A DNA stretch of 64,000 nucleotides from Pseudomonas sp. TH43 (GTDB taxonomy: Bacteria > Pseudomonadota > Gammaproteobacteria > Pseudomonadales > Pseudomonadaceae): the NCBI RefSeq assembly GCF_016650635.1, contig NZ_JAEKFI010000003.1, forward strand, positions 124,001-188,000, in the 5' to 3' direction. Positions 20,501 through 28,085 of the stretch are shown in pieces. The notes beneath the pieces are model-generated. The model saw nothing but the letters and a program-made list of their open reading frames with translations. It was not told the origin of the DNA and did no database searches. A program made the position numbers and the translations under genes. Each line of letters begins with the position of its first letter. Position 1 is the stretch's first letter.

Positions 20501-23500
20501 AAACCATCGAAGCTGAACGTCGCAAATTGCAGCACGCGATCATCAGCGGTGAGCGCCGAATACTCGGCACCGGTCTGGCAGAACTCGCGCAGCGCCGCAT
20601 GAGCAATCGCCACGCCTTTCGGCTGGCCGGTGGAACCCGAGGTGTAAATCACGTACGCCAGGTCATCGACCGTGGCGTGATTCAGCGGATCGCTGTCCGC
20701 ATAAGCGCCCAGCGTCTCGATGATTTCGCCCAGGTGCAAATGTTCAAGACCTGCCGGCAGCGGCACGTCTTGCAGCAGAGCGGATTCATCGAGCAGCAGA
20801 TCGACACGGCTGTCTTCGATCATGTAGGCCAGACGCTGGGCCGGGTAGTTGGCATCAAGCGGTACGTAAGCGGCGCCCGTCTTCAGCACGGCCAGCAAAC
20901 TGACGATCATTTGCGGGCCACGACGCAGCGCCAGACCGATGCGTTTGCCCGGTGCTGCACCGCTGGCCAGCAGACGGTGAGCGAGGCGATTCGCCTGACG
21001 GTTGAGCTCGTCATAGCTCAGACGCTGTTCACCGCACTGTACGGCCAGTGCCTGCGGTGTGGCTTTGGCCTGCGCGGCAATGCGCTCGTGCACCAGGCCG
21101 ATGTGCTGCAATTGCAGCGCTGGCGACTGGCAATGGGCGAGCATGGTGTACGTGGCAGCGGCATCGAGCAACGTCAGGTTACCGAGGCAAGCGGTGACGT
21201 TGGTGATCAATTGCTCAAGCAAGTGGCGCAGGTTGGCGCAGAGCATGTGCACTTGGGCGGCGCTGAATCGCGCGGCGTCGTAGCTCATCTCCAGGCTCAG
21301 CGTGGCGCCCAGTTCGATGCCCAGCGTCAGCGGATAGTGAGTGCGTTCATGGTTATGCAGGTTGCCGAAGGTCAACCCGGCCGGCGCGCCCTGTTTCAGC
21401 GCCTCGGCGACCGGGAAGTTTTCGAACACCAGCAGACTGTCGAACAGCGCCGAGCCCTGATGCCCTGCCCAGCCTTGAATGTCGAACAACGGCACATGCT
21501 CGAATTCACGCAGGGCCAGGTTCTGCGCCTGCAGATCGCTCAACCACTGCCCGACGCGCTGATCCGGGCGCGGGTTGCACACCAGCGGCAAGGTGTTGAT
21601 GAACAACCCCAGTTGCTGCTCGATGCCCGGCAGCGGCGCCGAACGACCGGCCACTGTCGCGCCGAACGCTACGCAGTCCTGCCCGGTGTAGCGTTGCAGC
21701 AACAGGCTCCAGGCCGCTTGCAGCAACGTGTTGAGGGTGACTTTCTGCTGACGGGCGAACTCGCCCAGACGCCGCGTTGCGGCTGCGTCGATCACCTCGC
21801 GATGCTCGTCTGAGCCGTGGCCAGCCACGGGCGCACGCACGGCATCGGCGAGCAGTGTCGGCGCCTGCAACGGCGCCAGCGCAGCGCTCCAGAACGCTTT
21901 GCCAGCGTCTGCCGATTGCTGCTGCAACCAGCCCATGTAATCGCGGTAATGCCCCACCGGCGCCGGCAATGAGCGCGCGTCGGCGTAGTGCGAAATCACC
22001 TCGCCGAGCAGCTGCGCGTTACTCCAGCCGTCCATGAGGATGTGATGGCTGGTGTAGATCAAATGCCAGCTATCGGCGCCGGTGCGCACCAGCTTCAAGC
22101 GCAACGACGGCGCGCAGTCGAGTTCGAAACCTTGCGCCCGCTCCATCTCGGCCAGCGCATCGGTGTCCGTGTTTTCCAGCACCTGCAGCGGCAGTTGCAC
22201 TTGGCGGCTGATCACTTGATGGGCGCTGTCCAGGCCTTGCCAGTGGAAGCTGCTGCGCAACACATCATGACGCGCCAGCGCCGCTTGCCAGGCGTCGGCA
22301 AAACGCTGTGGATCGAGGCCCTGGATGTCCAGACGCATCTGGCTGATGTACGCCTCGACCTGCGGTTCATAAAGGGTATGGAACAACATGCCCTGCTGCA
22401 TCGGCGACAGCGGATAAACATCTTCGATGACGGCGGCGGCGACCGGCAACGCATCCAGTTGCGCCTGGCTGATGCGCGCCAACGGGAAGTCCGACGGCGT
22501 CACTTGCGCGGTGTCGAGGGCGCAGCAGTGCTCGATCAGGGCAGTCAGTTCTGCGGCGTAGCGATCGACCAGATACTGCACGGTGGCGCTATCGAACATC
22601 TGCGAGCTGAAACCCCAACTCAGGCTCAATTCGCCGCCATAGACCTGGCCTTCGACCGTCAACCAGTTATCCAGCGGCGCCTGTTGATCCTGGGCGACAC
22701 CGCCAAACTCGGTGGACGGCACCAGCAGCGCCTGCTCATCGAACTGACGATCGAACTGCCCCAGATAGTTGAAGGTAATGCGCGGCGCAGGCAATGCAGC
22801 CAGTTCTTCGCGCACCGACGGCGCGGCCAGGTAACGCAGTACGCCGTAACCCAGCCCTTTGTCCGGAACCGCGCGCAGTTGTTCTTTGATCGCCTTGATC
22901 GAACCGTCGAGGTCCTCGGTCGCCACCAGATTGACGGCGAACAGGCTGGTGAACCAGCCGATGCTGCGCGTCAGGTCAATGTCGTCGAACAGGTCTTCCC
23001 GGCCATGGCCTTCCAGCTGGATCAGGGTGCCCGGCTGACCGCTCCAGCCACTGATAGTGCGCGCCAATGCCGTCAGCAGCAGATCGTTGACCTGCGTGCG
23101 ATAGGCCGCCGGTGCCTGTTGCAGCAATTGGCGAGTGCGCTCGGCGTCCAGACGCCATTCGATTTTTTTACCGAAACGGTTTTGCAGACTGCCTTCAGGG
23201 CGTTCGCACGGCAGATCCTGCGCGGTGTTGTGCTGGGCTTTCCAGTAAGCCAGTTGATCGTCGAAGCGCGAAGCCTCGGTGCTCAGGCGCGCCGTCCAGC
23301 TCTGGAACGCACTGGTCCTGGCCGGCAATTGCACACCACCGCCCGCCGCGAGTTGTTCGTAGGCTTGCTGCAAATCTTCCAGCAACACGCGCCACGACAC
23401 ACCGTCCACTACCAGGTGATGGAGGATCAGCGACAGGCGCTGACTGCCATCGGCCATGGTCACCAACACCGCGCGCAACAGCGGCCCGTTGGCCAGATCA

Positions 23501-26500
23501 AGACTGCGCTGGGCTTCGTCGCAATGGGCGCTCAGTTGCGCGGTCGTCTCGGCCGTGCGCAGCCACACGTCAGCGCGTTCGACCTGTGCCGCGTACGCTT
23601 GCCGCCAGCCGTCGACGCCCTCGACAAAACGCAGACGCAAGGCATCGTGGTGATTGATTACATGGGTCAATGCCGTGTCGAGCCACTGAGCATTCAGCGC
23701 CTCGCGCGGGGTCAGCAAAAGGGACTGGTTCCAGTGCTCACGCTGCGGCATCGCCCGGCTGAAGAACTGCTGCTGGATCGGCCCCAGCAACGCTTCGCCC
23801 GTCGCCGATGCCTGATCCACCGAGCTGAGGCTGTCGAGGATTGCGACCAATGCCAGACTGCGCACAGTCTGATACTGGAACAGGTCGCGCGGGCTGATAC
23901 GGATCCCGGCCTGCCGCGCGCGGCTGACCACTTGAATCGAAATGATCGAATCACCGCCCAGCTCGAAAAAGTTGTCTTCCAGACCCACACGCTGCAGACC
24001 GAGCACGTCTTCCCAGATCGCGGCCAGGGCCTTTTGCATGGCATCCTGCGGCGCAACGAAGGCTTGTTGCGGCGCGGCATCCGGTTCCGGCAAGGCTTTG
24101 CGATCCAGCTTGCCGTTGGCGGTGACCGGCAACCTGTCCAGCTTCAGCAGGTAGGTCGGCACCATGAATTCCGGCAAACTGCCGAGCAGCCAGGCCTTGA
24201 CGTCCTGTTGCCATTGTTCGTCTGCCTGAGCGGTTTCCAGCACCAGATAGCCGACCAGATGTTTGCCGCCCTGCACCAGCACCACGGCTTCACGCACCAG
24301 CGGATGCTGCATCAGGCGGGTTTCGATTTCGCCCAACTCGATACGCAAGCCGCGCAACTTCACCTGATGATCGAGACGCCCGAGGTATTCGATGACGCCG
24401 TCGGCACGTTGGCGCACCCGGTCACCGGTGCGGTACAGGCGCGCGCCGTCGTGGAACGGGCACGGCACAAAACGCTCGGCAGTCAGCGCCGGGCGCTGGT
24501 GATAACTGCGCGCCAGCCCTGCACCGCCCAGATACAACTCACCGGCGACGCCGCTCGGCACCGGCAACAGTTCGGCGTCGAGCACATGCGTGCGCAGGTT
24601 GGCGATCGGCCGACCGATCGGCACGCTGTCGGCGCGTTCGTCGACACAGGTCCAGTGGGTGACGTCGATGGCCGCTTCGGTCGGGCCGTACAAATTGTAG
24701 AGCCCGGCGTTCGGCAGCTTGGCGAACACTTGCAGTTGCGCATCCAGCGGCAGCGCTTCGCCGCTGCAGACAATGCGCTTGAGGCCGACACAGGCCTCGA
24801 CGCCCGGCTCATGAATAAACGCCTGCAACATCGACGGGACAAAGTGCAGCGTGCTGATGCCGTAGCGGTTGATGGTCTCGATCAACAGCGATGGATCGCG
24901 GTGCGCACCCGGTGCGGCCACGACCAGGCGCGCGCCGGTCAGCAGCGGCCAGAAAAATTCCCAGACCGACACGTCAAAGCTGAACGGGGTTTTCTGCAAC
25001 ACCGAATCACTGGCATCCAGCCCGTAAGCCTCCTGCATCCAGCACAAACGGTTGACCAGCGCCGCATGACTGTTGCCAGCGCCTTTCGGTTTACCGGTGG
25101 AGCCGGAGGTGTAAATCACGTACGCGAGGTTCAGCGGGTCGACGACCCCATCGACACGGCCTTCGCTGTAGCGATCCAGCCAGTCAGCTTCCTGATCGAG
25201 GGTGATGACGTTCACCCCTGCCGTCGGCAGCGACGCCAGCAACGCACTCTGGGTCAGCAGCAAAGTGATGCCGCTGTCCTCGACCATGTAGGTGAGACGC
25301 TCTTGCGGGTATTCCGGATCCAGCGGCACATAGGCGCCGCCGGCCTTGAGAATCGCCAGCAGGCCGATCACCATTTCCAGCGAGCGCTCGACGCAAATCC
25401 CCACCAGACTGTCGGCCCGCACGCCTTGTTCACGCAACAGATGCGCCAGTTGGTTGGCCCGGGCATCCAGTTGTGCATAACTCAGGGTTTGCTCGGCGAA
25501 CACCAGCGCCGGGGCATCCGGGGTGCGCGCCACTTGGGCTTCGATCAATTGATGAATCGGCTGCCCGCTCGGATAAACCGCTGCTGTAGCGTTCCAGGCA
25601 TGCACCAGCGTGTGCTGCTCGTCCGCGTCCAGCAACGGCAGTTCGCCAATGCGTTGCGCAGGATCGGCGACCATTGCCTTGAGCAGGCGCAACCAGTGCC
25701 GCGCCATCCGTTCGATGGTCGGCGCGTCGAACAGATCGCTGGCGTAAGTCAGTGCAGCGTGTAGCTTGCCGCCTTTCTCGTAGGTGTCGAGTGTCAGGTC
25801 AAACTGAGTGGTGCGGCTTTGCCATTCGAGGCTGTCGAGCACCAGGCCCGAGGCCGTACTGAGGGCGGCGATATCGGCCACCTGCGGCTGGTGGTTGTAC
25901 ATCACCTGGAACAGCGGCGTGTGACTGAGGCTGCGTTCCAGTTTCAGCGCTTCGACCAGTTGCTCGAACGGCAGATCCTGATGTGCCTGAGCGCCGAGCG
26001 CCGTCTCTTTGATCGCTTGCAGCAACGCGTCGACGCGAGTCTGGCCATCCAGTCTGGTACGCAGCACCTGAGTGTTGACGAAGAAACCGATCAGGCCTTC
26101 GATCTCGGCGCGATTGCGGTTGGCAATCGGCACGCCGACACGGATGTCGGTCTGCCCGGTGTAACGGTGCAGCAGCGCATTGAACGCGCCGAGCAACAAC
26201 ATGAACAACGTGACTTGATGCTGTTGCGCGGTGGCGCGCAGTTGCTCGGTCAATTGACCGTCGACGGCAAACTCATAGCGCGTGCCGCGATAGCTCGGCA
26301 TGGCCGGACGCGAATGGTCCAGCGGCAATTCCAGCACCGGGTGCTCATCACCCAACTGCGCCTGCCAGTATTCCAGTTGCCGCGCCTGCTCGCCGGCTTC
26401 CAGCCAACGGCGTTGCCACAGCGCGTAATCACTGTACTGGACCGGCAGCGCTGCCAGCGCCGGAGGCTGGCCGGCGTCAAAGGCGTCATAGCAACGGATG

Positions 26501-27093
26501 AATTCGTCGATCAGCACGTTCATCGACCAGCCATCGGAAACGATGTGGTGCAGGGTCAGCAGCAATACGTGCTCCTGCTCGGCGAGCTTGAGCAGGGTGA
26601 CCCGCAACAACGGCCCGACAGCCAGATCGAACGGCAACACCGATTGCTGCTCGGCGGCACGAACGACAGCCTCCTCGCGTTCGGTGGCCGGCAGCGCGCT
26701 GAAATCTTCGTGACGGATGTTCAAGGTCGCCGTGGCCGGCACTTGCAGCAGACTGTCATCCGCCTGCCGCTGGAACACCGTGCGCAGGGTTTCATGGCGG
26801 GCGACCAGTGCGGCAAACGCCTGCTCCAGTGCCGACAGATTCAGCCGCCCGCTCAGGCGCACCGCACCCGGCAAGTTGTAGGCGCCGCTGTGCGGGTCCA
26901 GTTGCCAGAGAAACCACATCCGTTGCTGCGCGTAAGACAACGCCTGGCGGTCTTCGGCCTCGATCCCGGCCGGAATCGGAAACCGGGCGAAATCCACGCC
27001 CTCCTTTTGCAGGGCCGCGAGGAACATCTGGCGCTTTTCCAGGGGCAACCCGATAAACCGGCGAGCAAGTTTCAAGGAGTCTTCAGCATTCAT
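11533..27093 (-). CDS. pvdI: Pyoverdine side-chain peptide synthetase PvdI, four modules
   Basis: This 5186-aa cytoplasmic NRPS is close in size and N-terminal sequence to PvdI of P. aeruginosa. Domains in order, rough residues: C (LCL, HHIVSDG), A (core 660), PCP (LGGDS 1044), E (1227); C (DCL, HHILMDG 1684), A (2151), PCP (GGHS 2554); C (LCL, 2738), A (3213), PCP (LGGDS 3593), E (3773); C (DCL, 4241), A (4713), PCP (LGGHS 5114). There is no terminal thioesterase, so the chain passes to the next synthetase. Pocket codes I read are DVWHVSLID (Ser), DGEDHGTVV (probably Lys), DVWHVSLID (Ser) and DFWNVGMVH (Thr). With the E domains this predicts D-Ser, L-Lys, D-Ser, L-Thr. C-domain types agree with the stereochemistry of each upstream residue. 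The ribosome binding site is weak (TGAGAA). A PvdS-like promoter box lies about 60 bp upstream. Pyoverdine assignment rests on family resemblance and this box. Confidence 0.92.
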   Translation of the reverse strand: MNAEDSLKLARRFIGLPLEKRQMFLAALQKEGVDFARFPIPAGIEAEDRQALSYAQQRMWFLWQLDPHSGAYNLPGAVRLSGRLNLSALEQAFAALVARHETLRTVFQRQADDSLLQVPATATLNIRHEDFSALPATEREEAVVRAAEQQSVLPFDLAVGPLLRVTLLKLAEQEHVLLLTLHHIVSDGWSMNVLIDEFIRCYDAFDAGQPPALAALPVQYSDYALWQRRWLEAGEQARQLEYWQAQLGDEHPVLELPLDHSRPAMPSYRGTRYEFAVDGQLTEQLRATAQQHQVTLFMLLLGAFNALLHRYTGQTDIRVGVPIANRNRAEIEGLIGFFVNTQVLRTRLDGQTRVDALLQAIKETALGAQAHQDLPFEQLVEALKLERSLSHTPLFQVMYNHQPQVADIAALSTASGLVLDSLEWQSRTTQFDLTLDTYEKGGKLHAALTYASDLFDAPTIERMARHWLRLLKAMVADPAQRIGELPLLDADEQHTLVHAWNATAAVYPSGQPIHQLIEAQVARTPDAPALVFAEQTLSYAQLDARANQLAHLLREQGVRADSLVGICVERSLEMVIGLLAILKAGGAYVPLDPEYPQERLTYMVEDSGITLLLTQSALLASLPTAGVNVITLDQEADWLDRYSEGRVDGVVDPLNLAYVIYTSGSTGKPKGAGNSHAALVNRLCWMQEAYGLDASDSVLQKTPFSFDVSVWEFFWPLLTGARLVVAAPGAHRDPSLLIETINRYGISTLHFVPSMLQAFIHEPGVEACVGLKRIVCSGEALPLDAQLQVFAKLPNAGLYNLYGPTEAAIDVTHWTCVDERADSVPIGRPIANLRTHVLDAELLPVPSGVAGELYLGGAGLARSYHQRPALTAERFVPCPFHDGARLYRTGDRVRQRADGVIEYLGRLDHQVKLRGLRIELGEIETRLMQHPLVREAVVLVQGGKHLVGYLVLETAQADEQWQQDVKAWLLGSLPEFMVPTYLLKLDRLPVTANGKLDRKALPEPDAAPQQAFVAPQDAMQKALAAIWEDVLGLQRVGLEDNFFELGGDSIISIQVVSRARQAGIRISPRDLFQYQTVRSLALVAILDSLSSVDQASATGEALLGPIQQQFFSRAMPQREHWNQSLLLTPREALNAQWLDTALTHVINHHDALRLRFVEGVDGWRQAYAAQVERADVWLRTAETTAQLSAHCDEAQRSLDLANGPLLRAVLVTMADGSQRLSLILHHLVVDGVSWRVLLEDLQQAYEQLAAGGGVQLPARTSAFQSWTARLSTEASRFDDQLAYWKAQHNTAQDLPCERPEGSLQNRFGKKIEWRLDAERTRQLLQQAPAAYRTQVNDLLLTALARTISGWSGQPGTLIQLEGHGREDLFDDIDLTRSIGWFTSLFAVNLVATEDLDGSIKAIKEQLRAVPDKGLGYGVLRYLAAPSVREELAALPAPRITFNYLGQFDRQFDEQALLVPSTEFGGVAQDQQAPLDNWLTVEGQVYGGELSLSWGFSSQMFDSATVQYLVDRYAAELTALIEHCCALDTAQVTPSDFPLARISQAQLDALPVAAAVIEDVYPLSPMQQGMLFHTLYEPQVEAYISQMRLDIQGLDPQRFADAWQAALARHDVLRSSFHWQGLDSAHQVISRQVQLPLQVLENTDTDALAEMERAQGFELDCAPSLRLKLVRTGADSWHLIYTSHHILMDGWSNAQLLGEVISHYADARSLPAPVGHYRDYMGWLQQQSADAGKAFWSAALAPLQAPTLLADAVRAPVAGHGSDEHREVIDAAATRRLGEFARQQKVTLNTLLQAAWSLLLQRYTGQDCVAFGATVAGRSAPLPGIEQQLGLFINTLPLVCNPRPDQRVGQWLSDLQAQNLALREFEHVPLFDIQGWAGHQGSALFDSLLVFENFPVAEALKQGAPAGLTFGNLHNHERTHYPLTLGIELGATLSLEMSYDAARFSAAQVHMLCANLRHLLEQLITNVTACLGNLTLLDAAATYTMLAHCQSPALQLQHIGLVHERIAAQAKATPQALAVQCGEQRLSYDELNRQANRLAHRLLASGAAPGKRIGLALRRGPQMIVSLLAVLKTGAAYVPLDANYPAQRLAYMIEDSRVDLLLDESALLQDVPLPAGLEHLHLGEIIETLGAYADSDPLNHATVDDLAYVIYTSGSTGQPKGVAIAHAALREFCQTGAEYSALTADDRVLQFATFSFDGFVEQCYPPLCVGAALIMRGDELWDVIQLAEQIVGNGVTLADLPAAYWFLLARECAGGNIASLGPLRQVHVGGEAMSVEGLRLWHEAGLSHVRLLNTYGPTEATVVSSVHDCRLSDANDSFGIPIGRAIPGRALYVLDSAGQLLPAGGVGELCIGASACLAQQYFDRPALTAERFLPDPFAAEAGARLYRSGDLARYNENGDLEYAGRIDHQVKIRGLRIEMGEIEACLQAQEGVHAAAVIAQDFPGGAQLVAYVVPEAGTEPATAQAQWLGSLKASLQQVLPDYMVPAHLLLLDALPLNNNGKLDRTALPKAELNQDLCAYAAPQTLLQVQLAQIWEAVLESGAVGLNDHFFERGGHSLLATQVISRVRQTLKLDVPMRTLFEQPTLQAFAAACATLQHSEAVPMLALPRGDALALSYAQERQWFLWQLEPDSAAYHVPSALRLRGALDIAALQHSFNQLVARHEPLRTTFRQDDERTVQVVHAQGQLTIEQHRLNTEEGPANWVQAQIRQPFDLLNGPLLRVALLRMAADDHVLVITQHHIVSDGWSMQVMVRELMAMYAAECAGQPLELAALTLQYADFAQWQRQWMEAGERQRQLDYWRAQLGGEQPVLELPLDHSRPAVQSYRGARLDAPLESALSAQLQEVARREGVTMFMLLLASFQTLLHRYSGQDDIRVGVPIANRNRAETEGLIGFFVNTQVMRAQFAGELSFRDLLAQTRQAAMGAQAHQDLPFEQLVEALAPERSLSHSPLFQVLFNHQRDAAPVTAVADLRIEGLPWDSATAQFDLTLDTTETAAGLMVSLTYASDLFEATTIARLFEHWQALLRAIVAAPQQAIAALPMLAAQERQQILEDWNATATEYPLHLSVQQLIEAQVLRTPDAMALKYADECLSYAQLNARANQLAHKLMALGVGPESLVGIAAERSIEMVVALLAVLKAGGAYVPLDPEYPQDRLAYMIEDSGVQLLLTQAHLLDALPLSGQVQTLLIEASLEGFASDNPDVAVTGENLAYVIYTSGSTGKPKGAGNRHVALTNRLCWMQQAYEIGAGDSVLQKTPFSFDVSVWEFFWPLMTGARLVVAAPGDHRDPAKLVALINREHITTLHFVPSMLQAFLQDAEVGTCTSLQRIVCSGEALPADAQQQVFAKLPTAGLYNLYGPTEAAIDVTHWTCVEEGRDSVPIGQPIANLGCYILDDNLEPVPTGVLGELYLAGVGLARGYHQRPALTAERFAVSPFGAGERIYRTGDLARYRADGVIEYAGRIDHQVKLRGLRIELGEIEARLLEHAIVREAAVLVIDGKLLTGYVVLNEDSADWRDTLMRHLHAGLPEYMVPNQWLTLPQMPLSPNGKLDRKALPKPELGAGKAEYIAPRNELEQRIAAVWADVLKLPRVGLADNFFELGGDSIISIQVVARARQAGIRFTPKDLFQYQTVQALAGVATLGDGAAQIDQGAVSGATPLLPFQQWFFAAEIAEQHHWNQSVMLKPAVSIEATALEQALQALVAHHDALRLSFTETASGWTANHHATTVQHTLLMQASVSDEQQLQDACLEAQRSFDLAHGPLLRGLLMTLADGSQRLLLAVHHLVVDGVSWRILLEDLQSAYQQRIDGKTPRLPAKTSAFKHWAERLQQHAPQRAGELELWRAQLADAPVDLPCTHPQASLQNRYAHTVQTRLDQVLTRQLLQQAPAAYRTQVNDLLMTALARVICRWTGHASTLIQLEGHGREDLFDDLDLSRSVGWFTSLFPVRLTPAASLDGSIKQIKEQLRAIPDKGLGFGVLRYFGDEATRRELAALPTPRITFNYLGQFDSQFDDGALFAPASEKAGDEQSPLAPLGNWLELNGQVYGGELSLGWTFSREMFDEATIQRLADEYAVELAALVEHCCAAQNAGITPSDFPLASLNQQQLDALPGAGADVEDIYPLSPMQQGMLFHSLYEQGSGDYINQMRVSVEGLDPERLRQAWQGAVDRHAILRTRFVWISEQEQPLQIVQRQAELPFSLQDWRGRADLPSALDVLAQEQLQQGFDLLQAPLLRLVLVRTDDDRHEMIYTSHHILMDGWSNSQLLGEVMQRYAGVTPAAPLGRYADYIGWLQRQDGQASERFWTERLADLEEPTYLARSCLDTLATAGQSGYDQQTRWLGREQTQRLGAFARQHKVTLNTVVQAAWLLLLQRYTGQPTVAFGATVAGRPAELPGVEQQVGLFINTLPVIATPRVEQPLGEWLQTVQALNLAMREFEYTPLADIQRWSGQRGEGLFDSLLVFENYPVSEALNNGAPQGLRFGQACSQEQTNLPLTVLVDLGDSLSLQFAYARQHFSAAQIEQISGHLQHLLQQMADSPAQRLLADLSVFDAAQHQAVLQDWNRAPATFAQTRTLPQLIEAQVRRAPQAIAVSLGEEQLSYGELNARANRLAHALIARGVGADVLVGLAAERSIDMIVGLVAILKAGGAYLPLDPQYPAERLQYMIEDSGIALLLMQPGVLDHLAVADSVETLLLGDDSRWQDQLATDPQVWADSASLAYVIYTSGSTGKPKGTLLAHDNVLRLFEATDPWFSFGAEDRWTLFHSYAFDFSVWEIFGALLHGGRLVIVPHSVSRSPQEFHALLCRERITVLNQTPSAFKQLMQVACDAPQDAQLSLRYVVFGGEALEVRSLRPWFERFGDTAPQLVNMYGITETTVHVTYRPLTLADLEQDAGSPLGEPIPDLGWYVLDADLQPVAKGCIGELHVSGAGLARGYLKRADLSALRFVPNPFGDDGARLYRTGDLARYRADGRIEYAGRIDHQVKIRGFRIELGEIEAQLLALPQIRQAVVLDQPGAGGVQLVAYLVADQSVELDQQGPWREHLRQALKHNLPDYMVPAHLLLLDSLPLTANGKLDRKALPQPDASLLQNIYVAPESELQQQIAEVWADVLKLERVGLTDNFFELGGHSLLATQVALRLRELLGFEVPLASLFASADLAAFSAAVQALQPDLQPVHDVLAKSLEALNRLSADELEKLIS

Positions 27094-27148
27094 TTCTCAG
27101 CATCCGGATCAGTAGGCAGGAAGCACAAAGGCACGTCGTCCCTATAAA

Positions 27149-27173
27149 ACGAATGCACACCGGAAAAATTAGC
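27149..27173 (-). promoter_or_regulatory. Candidate PvdS (iron-starvation) promoter box before pvdI
   Basis: On the minus strand GCTAATT is followed 15 bases later by CGTTTT. The known PvdS consensus is TAAAT-N16/17-CGT, so this has one mismatch and a spacer one base short. Transcription would start about 50 bases before the pvdI ATG. A sister motif lies before the thioesterase gene (28042-28067), which strengthens the call. Confidence 0.5.
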
Positions 27174-27233
27174 GAATGAGAGGAAGTATCAGGAGCGAGG
27201 CAGGCGGGGATTTTCAGACGGGCAGGAAACGCT

Positions 27234-27255
27234 GCGGGAGCGTGCTTGCTCCCAC
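27234..27255. repeat. Single short REP-like stem-loop
   Basis: The bases GGGAGC-GTGCTT-GCTCCC form a perfect six-base stem. It lies 18 bases after the thioesterase stop codon in the thioesterase-pvdI gap. It could act as a weak 3' stabiliser but has no adjacent T-run on the minus strand, so I do not call it a terminator. Confidence 0.5.
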
Positions 27256-27272
27256 TTTAAATGTGCTGATGT

Positions 27273-28007
27273 TCAGGCAGTGGCGGGCATTGAGTGCCGG
27301 CGGTGATGAACGTCGAGCTGATCCTTGATGACTTTCAGCACTTTGGCTTCGTGTTCATGAATAAAGAAATGACCGCCGGCGAGCATGTCCACGGAGAAAC
27401 TGCCGAGGGTTTCCTTGCTCCAGCCGATCAATTGCTCGGTGGTCGCTCGGTCGGTGGTACCGCCAAGCACATGCACCGGGCATTTGAGCAATGGTCGCTG
27501 GATGGGCTGAAAACGTCCGCACAACAGGAAGTCGGCACGCAGCACCGGCAGGGTCAGGCTCATCAATTCGGCGTTGGCGAGAATTTCTTCGCTGGTGCCA
27601 TTCAAGGTGCGCAACTGATCGATCAGTTCGGCATCGCTTTTCGGTTCAGCGAAACCGCGATCATACTCACTGCGCAGCGTCGGCGCTGCCGTGCCGGAGG
27701 CGAACAGTGCCACCGGCTCCGGTAACCCCAGGGCGCGCAAGGCATGGGCCAGCTCGCAGGCCAGCAGCGCGCCAAGACTGTGGCCGAAAATGGCATAAGG
27801 CGCACGCAGGGTCGTTTGCAGTTCGCTGGCCAACTGACGGGCCAGCGCCCGCATATCGGTTTGCAGCGCTTCGCCAAACCGTGCGCCGCGACCCGGCAGT
27901 TCTACCGGTTGCAGCGTCAGCCACTGCGGCAGTTTGCGCCGCCAGCGGCTGTAAACCATGGCACTGGCGCCCGAATAAGGAAGGCACAGCAATGTCAGCT
28001 GAGTCAC
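27273..28007 (-). CDS. pvdG: Type II (editing) thioesterase, PvdG type
   Basis: This 244-aa alpha/beta hydrolase is of the GrsT/PvdG family, which removes wrong or stalled aminoacyl groups from NRPS carrier domains. Visible motifs are LPYSGAS at the N-terminus, PGRGAR, the nucleophile elbow GHSLGA (about residue 95), the acid region after VLGG and the catalytic His in GGHFFIH near the C-terminus. The start is GTG at 28007, preceded by GAGGTAAG at good distance. It lies just upstream of pvdI in the same orientation with its own PvdS-like box, which ties it to pyoverdine. In P. aeruginosa pvdG sits beside pvdL instead, so the location differs. Function is inferred from family and context. Confidence 0.8.
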   Translation of the reverse strand: MTQLTLLCLPYSGASAMVYSRWRRKLPQWLTLQPVELPGRGARFGEALQTDMRALARQLASELQTTLRAPYAIFGHSLGALLACELAHALRALGLPEPVALFASGTAAPTLRSEYDRGFAEPKSDAELIDQLRTLNGTSEEILANAELMSLTLPVLRADFLLCGRFQPIQRPLLKCPVHVLGGTTDRATTEQLIGWSKETLGSFSVDMLAGGHFFIHEHEAKVLKVIKDQLDVHHRRHSMPATA

Positions 28008-28041
28008 CCGGCTTACCTCGAAAAGTTGTCTGTATAAAAGA

Positions 28042-28067
28042 ACGAAGGCGGCCCTGCAGAAATTAGC
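28042..28067 (-). promoter_or_regulatory. Candidate PvdS promoter box before the thioesterase gene
   Basis: The minus strand reads GCTAATT, 16 bases, then CGTT. The spacer fits the PvdS consensus TAAAT-N16-CGT, with one mismatch in the -35 part. It lies in the 78-bp gap between the MFS stop and the GTG start and would give a leader of roughly 30 bases containing the GAGG ribosome site. Confidence 0.55.
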
Positions 28068-28085
28068 CCGCGCGCGTCTATCCAG

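Noticed and set aside
2155..25764. Long plus-strand open frames (up to 1258 codons) opposite the synthetase genes
   Set aside because: They are shadows of high-G+C codon use on the minus strand. The minus frames carry unbroken NRPS motifs, while the plus frames have arginine- and glutamine-rich text with no recognisable domain.
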